64,000 nt of DNA from Ischnura elegans (lineage: Eukaryota; Arthropoda; Insecta; Odonata; Coenagrionidae). A program made the position numbers and the translations under genes. Where the stretch lies: contig NC_060254.1 in the NCBI RefSeq assembly GCF_921293095.1, positions 112,182,917 to 112,246,916 of the forward strand. Reading direction: 5' to 3'. Under the pieces are notes generated by a model. It was given only the letters and a program-made list of their open reading frames with translations, was not told the origin of the DNA and did not search any database. This document shows, in pieces, positions 23,370 through 32,335 of this stretch (position 1 is its first letter; every line of letters begins with the position of its first letter).

Positions 23370-23687
23370 CGCAATGATACCAACCTCACGCGCTCGTACC
23401 TGTATGATACGCGCGATGACGGTGGCTTACATGATCGCGTGATACAGCGGAACGTGATAGGAGAACGTGATGGTCATCTCTCGCCGTCGTCGCTGTCACA
23501 TTTACATAATCAGGGCGCTGTGGTCAAAATATGCTTACAATTTTTCACTCCGAGACGGGTGGAAACCACCCCCAGGGTAAAAGCGCCCGTCGGCATTATA
23601 TTGATTTTGATTCTTGGTAAATTCCCTACTTACTGTGAAAATTTCAAGAAAATCGATTCAGTTTGAAAAAATTGCAACCCAAAATAC
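23370..23687. repeat. Right arm of the inverted-repeat element (interrupted by Gypsy)
   Basis: Complementary to the left arm at 20,960-21,150 and about 22,110: the blocks are ATAATCAGGGCGC, GCGCCCGTCGGCATTATA and CGATTCAGTTTGAAAAAATT. Around 23,549-23,600 CCGAGACGGG pairs with CCCGTCGG to close a compact structure. The arm is cut by the Gypsy element at 23,688 and resumes at 30,981 with ATACTTCATTTTCTGGACTA. Confidence 0.6.
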
Positions 23688-24056
23688 TGTAAGTTGCCGG
23701 GCGCTGTCGTCCTCGTCATCCGCAGAAGGATAAGGAAAGTCGCGCAGAAAGAAAGGAGAAGTCACATGTCGGGGAGAATCACACTTTATTCTGCCTTGGT
23801 TTCCTTACAACCGTCGACTGCCCCGAACTACCCCGCGAACTGCCGTCTCCCTCTCGTCAGCGTTTTTCCGTTGTTTCCCAGGTGCGTTGCAGGCTCACGT
23901 TCTTAAGAAAAGATCTCTTACCTTACGTGGCCATGCGAGCGCTTCCTGTCTGCGTTGAGTGGTAGGGGAATCTTGAGAGCGAAAGGAAGGGATTTTATAG
24001 CTGAGCTGGTCTGGGAAAAGGAAATGAGGCAAGGGAAACGGCAGTCGCCTCTTACA
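23688..24056 (-). repeat. 3' LTR of the Gypsy element (internally deleted, 369 bp)
   Basis: Identical in layout to the 5' LTR but lacking 342 bp between the two CCCCGCGAACT direct repeats, of which one copy remains. TATAAA-type sequence is at 23,993-24,000 and AATAAA at 23,785-23,790 on the minus strand. The deletion is what recombination or template slippage between the short repeats would give. Confidence 0.9.
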
Positions 24057-24072
24057 TCCACTCTCCCCCAAA
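24057..24072 (-). promoter_or_regulatory. Polypurine tract of the Gypsy element
   Basis: On the minus strand TGGGGGAGAGTGGA directly precedes the 3' LTR. This is where plus-strand DNA synthesis would be primed. Confidence 0.75.
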
Positions 24073-24455
24073 AATTTAAAAAATTTACAGATCTGGAAAT
24101 TTTTTAAACACAATCACACAATCAGGTCAGAATAACGTTCTTAAACCTAACAAAGAAAACCACATCACAAGCAATCGAAAGAAAAAAAAATGAAACCAAC
24201 ACTAGCAATTTCGTCCCCTTACGTTATCACGGTCACATCGCACCATTTATAGTCCTAACCAATATTTTACAACAACTATTACACTTTCAAAATCACACAC
24301 AAAAACAGAGAACACAATTACACTAAGAACTATAACCACATTATTTTCTACCGTGATCGATGGTTACCCTAGCTCGACCTTAAAAGGATTCAATTCACTA
24401 GCACTACTACCCATATAAATCTAACAAAAATTATTGACTACAATGCAAACATCTC

Positions 24456-24902
24456 CTACCTCGGAGAGCACCTACCCATTATTATTAGTATGTAAGCAAT
24501 ATTTTCCTCACCATCGCTTGCCCCATCATCTCTCTCCTCATTAACCACTACGCGTACGTTCCTAGCATCGATAGTCCTCGTACGAGTGGATTTCTCGCCC
24601 AACCCATGGCATTTTCCCTTAATGCAAGTAAGTTTACTATATAGTATCCCCAAAACTACTATTAAAAGTACCCCTAGGCCAACAGGGATCGAGATGTGAT
24701 AGATATTCCCCGTTGATGACTTCCTTTGCACTCGCTCTATCAATTCGCTCAAGCCAACAGTCAGTGACCCCTTCGCGACTTCCGTGTCAATCTCCCTCTT
24801 GAGCAAGCTCAAGCTATTCATGTCCATTTTTATCAAGGTTTCCCTTTCCTTCCCAAACATTTCAATTTGGGGGGAAACAAACTCGATCAGGCTTTGCGAC
24901 AC
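24456..24902 (-). pseudogene. env: C-terminal fragment of a Gypsy env-like membrane protein
   Basis: The tail of an envelope-type glycoprotein, the surface protein that distinguishes errantivirus-like Gypsy elements. The visible part has charged, helix-forming sequence, then one long hydrophobic segment (about residues 70-96) followed by Cys and a basic and acidic cytoplasmic tail. The frame overlaps the end of pol and has no ATG of its own at its upstream limit, so this is a remnant, not a gene. The surface subunit and fusion region are missing. The env label rests on position (after pol, before the 3' LTR) and the membrane anchor, since no family motif survives. Confidence 0.6.
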
Positions 24903-25659
24903 TTGCTATGTCGACACTCGGCGTACATTTAAATCGCCTCACCTTCCGGCTAAGTCCATCGGCGTTCTTGTGCAATACCCCGGGCTTATGCACTACCTCG
25001 TAGTCATATTCGGAAAGTTTAAGAGTCCATCGCATCAAGCGGCTACTTGGGTCACGCAGGCCAAATAGCCACTTGAAGGCTGCATGGTCACTAACTAATT
25101 TAAATGTTCGTCCATACACGTAGCATCGGTATTGCGCCACGGCAAACACAACACTGCACAGTTCCTTTTCGGTCGCTGAATAATTTATTTCAGCGGAATT
25201 CAGCTGTCTTGATGCATATGCAATTGGATGTTCTTCCCCGCCGATCTCCTGTGAAAGCACTGCCCCTATTGCGAAGTTAGATGCATCGGTGGAAATAATA
25301 AATGGTTTGTCGAAATCTGGATATGATAATACGGGGCTATTAATCAGGGAATCCTTTAGTTTCTCAAAGGCCCCCGCGCAATCTTTATCCCAGTCGAACA
25401 CTGCACCTTTTCGTAATAATTTCGTCAACGGCCTCGCTATTTCTGCGTAACCCACCACAAAGCGACGATAGTAATTCGCAAGTCCTAAAAATGACTGAAG
25501 TTCCTTCACGTTGGCAGGGGTGGGAAATTCCTGCACGGCTGATACTTTTCCCGGGTCAGGTTGCACTCCATGCTTTGAAATCACGTGACCTAAATAGTTC
25601 ACCTTTTCCTCCGCAAACTTATATTTCTCAAACTTAAGCGTGAGCCCGGCCTTCCTTAA
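24880..25659 (-). pseudogene. pol: Gypsy pol: end of reverse transcriptase and RNase H
   Basis: Continues pol after the inserted element. It opens with RLRKAGLTLKFEKYKFAEEK and NYLGHVISKHG (connection region), then TDASNFAIGAVLSQ and YSATEKELCSVVFAV (RNase H-like fold), and HKNADGLSRK at its end. The integrase zinc finger and DDE core that should follow are absent. Instead the frame reaches a stop at about 24,862 after entering env-like sequence. A deletion must therefore have joined the region just after RNase H to the end of env, with the breakpoint near 24,900-24,930. Confidence 0.88.
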
Positions 25660-27735
25660 CCTCTTCCCTACGCAGGGCGTTATTTCACGGCCTGAATTTT
25701 CTGATGCTAAAGAAGGAAGGCCGGATTATCACGGCTTGACGTTTTCGAAGCAAAAGGCCAAAGGCCGTGTTTTCACGATTTCGCGGTCAAGCATGCCAAG
25801 TGGGTCCCAACCGCCATTAGGGTCTCTCGGCGTGAGAGGTCCGACCCTTTCCTATTGTCCGCGTGGGGATTATCTCGGCCCATCCCGGCACTTAGTGACC
25901 CACTCAAGGAAGGTGCTCATGGTCACTTATTTGTTTATAAGTTAAAATAACTAAAAACATTCATGTTGCATTTATTGAAAATCAATGCGAGGAATTACAT
26001 TCTGTATGTTCTGCTGATTGCTTCCAAATTTTAAACGGAATTCTAGCGTTCATATTAACGGAGTTGATCATCACCTAGAACAATTTTTGGAGACGCTAAG
26101 GTTAGATGTTTAATTGTTATTTTTATAACTCACTAGCAAGTTTGTAGGAGCGATATTGTGATGATTTACATCTAAAAATATACGTTATTTTGTTAGCTAC
26201 ATTCTAGATGTACATTTGCGGTGAAATTCGAAAGAATATTCGATTTAACTTCTATGAAAAAAAGCCCTCGTAATGTAATAAAATATGATTCTCTCAGTTC
26301 TTTGTCGTGAGCCAAAATTACAGCGACTATTTTTAATAACCTCTTACCAACCTTTGAATACAAAGGTATTATAAACGAATTTCGCTATAAATACTGATTA
26401 ATGCATATCCAAAAAATTCGTAAATTTAATGTACGATAATGTATGATAAGGAATGTTTTACGTAGACACATGTAGTGAGAAGCATTCCATACCATTGCAG
26501 GAAAGACAACTGCTCTACCGAGGTAGTTACTCTCATATCTTGGATCTCTGGTCAGGTTGCACTTCTCTGAGTTAGTTCGGGACACATTAGCGCATTAATG
26601 TTTTCTTGGAAAAACTTATTATCCTCAAACTGGAAGACCCAACAGTATATTGGTGTAAGTATTCTCCTACTGAAATATGTACGTGGAAGGTGATAACCTC
26701 ACTCTTCTCGGAATAGCTCATTTTCCTTTCAAAATTTTCTTGGCGTGTATTCAAATTTAGCCGTTAACTATGTGTACGCATTCCGCTACCTATACCAGGG
26801 ATGGTTTCTGTGGAACCCTGCTGTGCGATGCAGCCCATACCATGAATGAAAGAGAACTGCACCACCCAGGTAATTACTCTCATATCTTGCTTCTCTGGTC
26901 AGGATCCAGGTGGTCTGCTTTGTGCCCCTCACGGGCTTATTTCGGGACACATTAGCGCATTAATGTTTTCTAGGAAAAACTTATCATCCTCCAACTGGAA
27001 GACCCAAGAGTATATTGGTGTAAGTATTCTCCTACGGAAATATGTACGTGGAAGAAGATAATCTCACTCTTCTCGGAAAAGCTCATTTTCTTTTAAAAAT
27101 TTTCTTGGCGTGTATTCAAATTTAACCGTACATATTCTGTATGCATTTGTATGATAAGTAGTTTTATGAGAATTTTTCGGGAAAATATTCTTCTAAAAAA
27201 ATCTAAATGTATCATTCTCATGTTTTCAAAGAACTGGAGAGCAGACGCAAATGAGGAGTGTGGATTTTGGCATCATGGATCTAAATTATGTTAATATCAT
27301 AAATCGTAAATACCTAGATGTAGGCTAGGAACATTGACAGATTTCATTCCCTTTAAAGTATTTGTTGGTCTATGATATAATGCCGTTTTGCTGAAAACCC
27401 TAAAAATAACCGTAGAACTTCGTTTAAAAGTTCTACATGCATTGCAAAATGAAAGGAATACATGGATGAACTGGCATTGAATGCAACAGTAACAATTAAA
27501 AAAAATAAAAATTGCACTGGTAACAATTAACTGACCGCAAAAGTACGCCGGGATGGGCTGCTCTCGGGGAAAAGGGTCGAGGATTATCCCCACTAGGAAA
27601 GGTCATTAAGCGGAGGAAGCGACTACCTGGTCAGTCCCGAGCCGAAAAAAAACTCCGTACGGGGCGAAAAAGAAAATCTCAAACCCTTCGTAGAGCCAAA
27701 AGCAACTTCCCGCGAAGGAGCTCGGCGCGAAAAGG
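25660..27735. mobile_element. TTAA-flanked piggyBac-type nonautonomous element
   Basis: TTAA occurs at 25,656-25,659 and 27,736-27,739, and pol reads straight across if this 2,076-bp block and one TTAA are ignored. TTAA duplication is characteristic of piggyBac (and Kolobok-type) transposition. The ends are only weakly inverted: CCTCTTCCC at one side and CCTTTTCGC at the other. No transposase is encoded. A GC-rich subterminal part (25,700-25,900) contains a GGAAGGCCGG segment complementary to the flanking pol sequence, and the middle carries a two-copy repeat. Confidence 0.8.
26495..27150. repeat. Two-copy tandem repeat inside the TTAA element
   Basis: A unit of about 360 bp, recognisable by TTACTCTCATATCTTG, CGGGACACATTAGCGCATTA, AGTATATTGGTGTAAGTATT and TTTTCTTGGCGTGTATTC, is present at about 26,524-26,775 and again at about 26,871-27,126, with moderate divergence. 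Confidence 0.75.
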
Positions 27736-27739
27736 TTAA

Positions 27740-29281
27740 TCTGTCGAGTACGGCACGCAGCCGTACGGCATGCTCCTCTATCGTTGCACCAAAGATGATC
27801 ACGTCGTCCAAATACACGAGGCATTGTACCGGCTTCAAGCCCCGTAGGAGGTCGTCCATCATCCTTTGGAATGTGGCAGGTGCATTCCACAATCCGAACG
27901 GCATCCTAGTGTAGTGATAATGCCCGCTGTCGACATTAAAAGCGGTCTTTTCTTGATCATCTTTATGCATCGGTATTTGATGGTAACCACTCGTCAAATC
28001 CAGCGTTGAAAAAAATCGCGATTTACCCAGATAGTCCAAAGATTCGACGACGTTGGGAATGGGGTACGCATCAGGGACAGTGACCGCATTCAAAGCCCGG
28101 AAATCCACACAAAACCGGTACGCCGGGTTTCCATCAGCCGATTTTTTTGGCACGATCACAATTGGGGATGCCCAAGGGCTGTCACTATGGACAATTATAC
28201 CCGCTTTGAGTTGCTCGTCGACGAACGACTCCACAACGGGCTTCAATCGATGTGGTACTCGATAAGGTCTTCTGTAGATAGGAGGGGCGCTGCCTGTGTT
28301 GATTCGGTGAGACGTCAGGGCGGTAACAGGTAGTATATCCTTCTCCGTGAACAGATCCTCGAATTCTTTTAATAGTGGAAGGATGATCTCCCTCTCATCG
28401 ACATCCAGGTGCGCCAACTTTTCGCGGAACATTTCCCCGCTCTTAGCCGACGCTATCGTCCTCACCCTCTTCCCGTGAGTCTTTCCAACCCCCGCTTCGT
28501 AGGGCTCCAACTTTACAGCCATTCCTAACGTAGTCCCTTTACGTAGTACTACTTCCTCGCGGCCAAAATTGGTTACTTGCAGTGTGATTGACTGCTCCTT
28601 ATCAACGGTGCACAGTCCCCTCGCAACATAACAGTTTTCCAACGTCTCCAATGCAGGCTCCACTAAATATGTCCCTGCACCAACGCACCCATCCACCGTA
28701 ATTCTCAAAAGCCTCTCCGAGTTAGGCGGCACCCTTATTTCTCCCCCTAGGCACACGGGATATTCTTTACTCCTACCGAAGTTTATCTTCTCCCGTCTTA
28801 TATCCCTTGATTGTTGATCTGAAGGAAAATTTAGACTTGGGTCGCCATATCCTTCCTTTCGGCGACCTAATAACCGAATCTGCCGCCCCCACAAGTGCAA
28901 AATCCCATTACACACGTCCAATACACCTCGATGTTTTTCCAAAAAATCTAATCCCATGATGCCATCCACTCCGTCCAACTTGTCCACAACTTGCACTTTC
29001 ATGGGATAGACGTGATCATCCAAACGTAAGGACACCACCTTTTGCCCGTGTGTCCAAAGCGTCCTTCCCGTGATTCCTCTCAGGTGGCACCCCGGGCTTG
29101 AGAGCCCATAACGGCCACTTATTTCACTTGATATTAAAGATACTTGCGCCCCCGTGTCAATCAAAAGTGCGCCCTCGCGTCCCTCTATGACGCCCTTCAC
29201 CCTTAAGTCACCCTCCGCCGCATTACAGTCCGTCACAGGGATTGTTATCTTTAGGGGCGCCCGCGGCCGCGCCGGTGCCAT
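27740..29281 (-). pseudogene. pol: Gypsy pol: protease and first part of reverse transcriptase
   Basis: Starts at an ATG at 29,281 inside the end of gag, in another frame, so translation would need a +1-type shift or reinitiation. The aspartic protease site is LLIDTGAQVSLI (Asp about residue 42). Reverse transcriptase follows: FSTLDLTSGYHQIPM, then MPFGLWNAPATFQRMM and the catalytic box VYLDDVIIFG near residue 510. The coding sequence stops matching after AVLDRL at 27,740, exactly at the TTAA where a foreign element is inserted. The frame runs on into that element to 27,623 but is no longer pol. The remainder of pol resumes at 25,659. Confidence 0.9.
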
Positions 29282-30182
29282 GGCCGTTTAAATCAGGCCC
29301 AGGTCTTCCACGACGTTGGCATTCGCGAGCGATGTGTCCCACCTTGCCACAAGCGTAACATTGATCCCTTCGCGGCAGTCTGCATTCCCGTGCAAAATGT
29401 CCAGGCTGGAGACAATTGAAACATTTCCTCTCGTTTGGCGCCCGAAAAATCTTCGGGGGGATTGGCGGCGCCCGAGATGCCACCTTCGCTTCGATCGCCT
29501 CAGCCCGCAAGGCGCTTCTGACAGCGTCGTCGAGGGTCTTCGGCGCATCATGGCGGCATCTGCGCTCAACCTCACCGGAGAGTCCATTCAGGAACGCGTC
29601 CAACGCCCTCTGCTCGGCTTCAAATAGGGTGGCCTCAAAAAACTCCTGGGGTCGATTTCTCTCATAAGTGTTCGCGTTAGCATTCCTTATCCGATCAGCG
29701 AAAGCCTCTATATCCTCCATTGGGCCCCGCTTCATCTGAGAGACAAGCTCCCGATAGAACCGAGCGTCGTGTTTCCGCTTATATCTTTCAATAAACACCT
29801 TTTTAAAGTCTTCATAAGAGGCGGCGTCACGGCACTCCTGCTTCGAGCGGACGAATTCCGCTGCACCACCCGACACACGCAATCTTGCAACCCGTAACTT
29901 ATCCGCATCAGCCCAGCCACTTATTACCGCTATCTCGTCCAAACACTAAAAAAATGCAAATACATTCTCGGACTGACCACCCGTAAACACTCCTACAGAC
30001 GATAATAGTGAGAACTTCTTACTGTCGGGGCCTAAACTGGAATTAAGGGCACTATCACGTTCAGCCAATCGGGATTTAAGGGATTGATTTTCACAGGCTA
30101 ACTCACGAAGCCTCTCATGGACGTCCTCTATCACTTGCTGCAACTCCACCTCTTTTCCACCAACACTAACTCGCCCCGCCAT
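29223..30182 (-). pseudogene. gag: Gypsy gag with two zinc knuckles and one nonsense codon
   Basis: Structural protein of the retrotransposon particle. It starts at an ATG at 30,182 and reads about 78 codons to a TAG just above 29,946. It then continues in the same frame to 29,223, so a single base change interrupts an otherwise open gene of about 320 codons. The first part (EVELQQVIEDVHERL) looks coiled coil. The second contains the capsid-like region and two CCHC knuckles, CFNCLQPGHFAREC and CYACGKVGHIAREC, for binding RNA. The tail overlaps pol by about 59 bases in a different frame. Any product would be truncated before the capsid domain unless the stop is read through. Confidence 0.85.
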
Positions 30183-30245
30183 AATGATCTTACCTCCTTA
30201 TTCCGCGACGATATTCCGTCCTCAGGTCTGCTACAGCTAGATGGA

Positions 30246-30266
30246 CGAATCCCACTTCTGACACCA
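30246..30266 (-). promoter_or_regulatory. Primer-binding site for tRNA-Leu
   Basis: The plus strand reads ATCCCACTTCTGACACCA, which matches the 3' end of an insect-type tRNA-Leu including the CCA. The retrotransposon strand is therefore complementary to it over at least 18 bases. It lies three bases from the 5' LTR, the normal spacing for priming minus-strand cDNA. The tRNA identity is from memory of the fly sequence. Confidence 0.8.
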
Positions 30267-30269
30267 AGT

Positions 30270-30980
30270 TGTAAGTTGCCGGGCGCTGTCGTCCTCGTCA
30301 TCCGCAGAAGGATAAGGAAAGTCGCGCAGAAAGAAAGGAGAAGTCACATGTCGGGGAGAATCACACTTTATTCTGCCTTGGTTTCCTTACAACCGTCGAC
30401 TGCCCCGAACTGCCCCGCGAACTTCCCACTGTCCCTCTCATTGGGATTTTTCTTCTCATAGAAAAATCTCTTCGGGTTGGTGGTAGAGAAATTGCGCAGG
30501 CATGGTTTCGCTAGATTGGGCCTCCTTTGCTTCCATAGTACTGGAGTGTTTTATCCCTCTTTCCCTCCCTTCCAACCCTTTCCTTTCCCTGGAGGCGCCG
30601 GCGGGCTCCGATCGCGACGGCGTCTCCATCCTTTTTCCTTCCTCTCTCCTCCCCCTCCCCGGGATTCCTGGCGTATAAGCCCCTGGCTTGGTTCCGGGCC
30701 CCGGTGCGTTGTACCCTCATCAGGGTTCGCCTTGAACCCTGAAAGTTCTTCTTGCCCCGCGAACTGCCGTCTCCCTCTCGTCAGCGTTTTTCCGTTGTTT
30801 CCCAGGTGCGTTGCAGGCTCACGTTCTTAAGAAAAGATCTCTTACCTTACGTGGCCATGCGAGCGCTTCCTGTCTGCGTTGAGTGGTAGGGGAATCGTGA
30901 GAGCGAAAGGAAGGGATTTTATAGCTGAGCTGGTCTGGGAAGAGGAAATGAGGCAAGGGAAACGGCAGTCGCCTCTTACA
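30270..30980 (-). repeat. 5' LTR of the Gypsy element (full length, 711 bp)
   Basis: Begins CTTACA-complement TGTAAG at 30,270 and ends CTTACA at 30,980. On the coding (minus) strand a TATAAA-type box lies at 30,917-30,924 and AATAAA at 30,367-30,372, in the order expected for U3-R-U5. The central 342 bp, missing from the other LTR, are bounded by two copies of GCCCCGCGAACT. Confidence 0.9.
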
Positions 30981-31010
30981 ATACTTCATTTTCTGGACTA
31001 CACTTTCAAC

Positions 31011-32335
31011 GCGGCGGTAATTTTTTAAAGTTTTGCCGGTGACTGAATTTTAATTCTTTGGTTTTAGATGGTTTTGGTCTCATTTTGAATAGATTGTTCC
31101 TTGGAAGTTATGAAAAAAATTTTTTAATGAAAAATCGCAATTTCAAATTTGACGACGATCGTCGTCCGACGTCACCGGATAGCATTGCAGTAGTGTAATG
31201 CGTGGTTGCATAATCGAGCCCATTTCTCCTATGACTTTTTCTTTTTACCGTATGCCATGTTCTGTCTCTAATCTGACATGTCAATTGAATATAAATTGAT
31301 CCGTGCCGTAAATATTAATTAGCAAGAACGTTGATGTCTGTGTAATATTCGAATTTATTAGTCGTTGATAGAGAATTATGTGGCATAACCTTTTCTATTT
31401 CAACTTTTTGAATTTCTATTTGAAGGATCCGACGAGGAATATATCTTTCAAATCAAAGACGAGGTGGGAATTTAAAACAAATAAAGATGTAAATTTCATA
31501 TATTTAAATTAACACTAAGAGGACGGGAATTTCGCCCCACCTATAAGGACGGCTAGTGTTCATTTGATCACAAATTCCTTTTATCGAATTCAATGCCGTT
31601 TTTCTACCCATTGACGGTGTTATTGTAATATTGTTCAAATCAATTCTTTAAAAACTTATCTAAGCATTAACAATGGTATTTCTGTTGAAAACAATTATTA
31701 TTTCTGAAAATAATGAGTTATATTATGTTCAGTTGTCATGAGTCTCGAAGTAAATTCGCTCAAATTTCAAAACTATATTGCTTTAAATGAAAAAAAGGAC
31801 CTACTCTAACCATTTATCTATATATAAAAAATGATTTTTCATTCATTGAAACTAAAATGTATAAAATATTTCGAAGCATAATTTTTCAGACACGTTTTTA
31901 TTTTTTCGGCGCAATTTCCGGGAAATATATTTTTGCGTTGAAACAGACAAAGGAGGAGTAATACAGAGAAGGAGACGACATTCCAAGTGGATACAAAAAT
32001 TGGGTTTAGACGACAACTTCCGAAGTGCTTTTCACCCGAACCCGACCCACCCGGGTGCTGATCCGTATCTTCCAGGAACTTGCGCTAATGCTTCTTACCC
32101 GTTCCAGGAGGGAATACCAAAGTTAGGAAACAATAGAATTTTACATCCTTCGCTCTTCCTCTGCCCTCCCTAAAAGAAACAACGGTTTTCACCAGGTACA
32201 TGGTGGGGGGACAGAAAACCAGGCAAAATAAAAAATATTTTGAAATTATTATCATTTAATACTTAAATTTTACATAAAATTTAATAATGTAGTAAGTATA
32301 AATGTAATATTTAATACATTAAATCATGGAGAGGA
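31011..32335. other. Noncoding stretch between Gypsy and piggyBac
   Basis: AT-rich DNA. At 31,508 TTAACACTAAGAGGACGGG, followed by an inverted CCTATAAGGACGGCTAGTGTT, looks like a piggyBac terminus and may be the left end of the element encoding the transposase at 32,336. No convincing partner end was found to the right. Confidence 0.45.

Larger units (their letters stand above)
23688..30980 (-). mobile_element. Ty3/Gypsy LTR retrotransposon, env-bearing type, defective
   Basis: Two LTRs (TGTAAG...CTTACA) enclose gag, protease, reverse transcriptase, RNase H and an env-like tail, all on the minus strand. The 4-bp duplication ATAC flanks it (23,684-23,687 and 30,981-30,984). A primer-binding site and a polypurine tract sit next to the LTRs. 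Defects are a nonsense codon in gag, a TTAA-flanked 2,076-bp insertion in reverse transcriptase, and loss of integrase and most of env. The LTRs differ at only about three positions where both can be compared, which points to a recent insertion. Confidence 0.93.

Noticed and set aside
23549-23600. A self-cleaving ribozyme (twister-like) at the compact structure
   Set aside because: The pairing is suggestive but I could not match the conserved loop residues. It is recorded only as part of the inverted-repeat element.
24456-24902. The env-like frame as a complete small membrane-protein gene
   Set aside because: It has no ATG at its upstream limit and overlaps the end of pol across a deletion junction, so it is a remnant.
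25640-25945. 101-codon + strand frame across the Gypsy/TTAA-element junction
   Set aside because: It starts inside antisense pol and crosses a transposon boundary, so it is not a gene.
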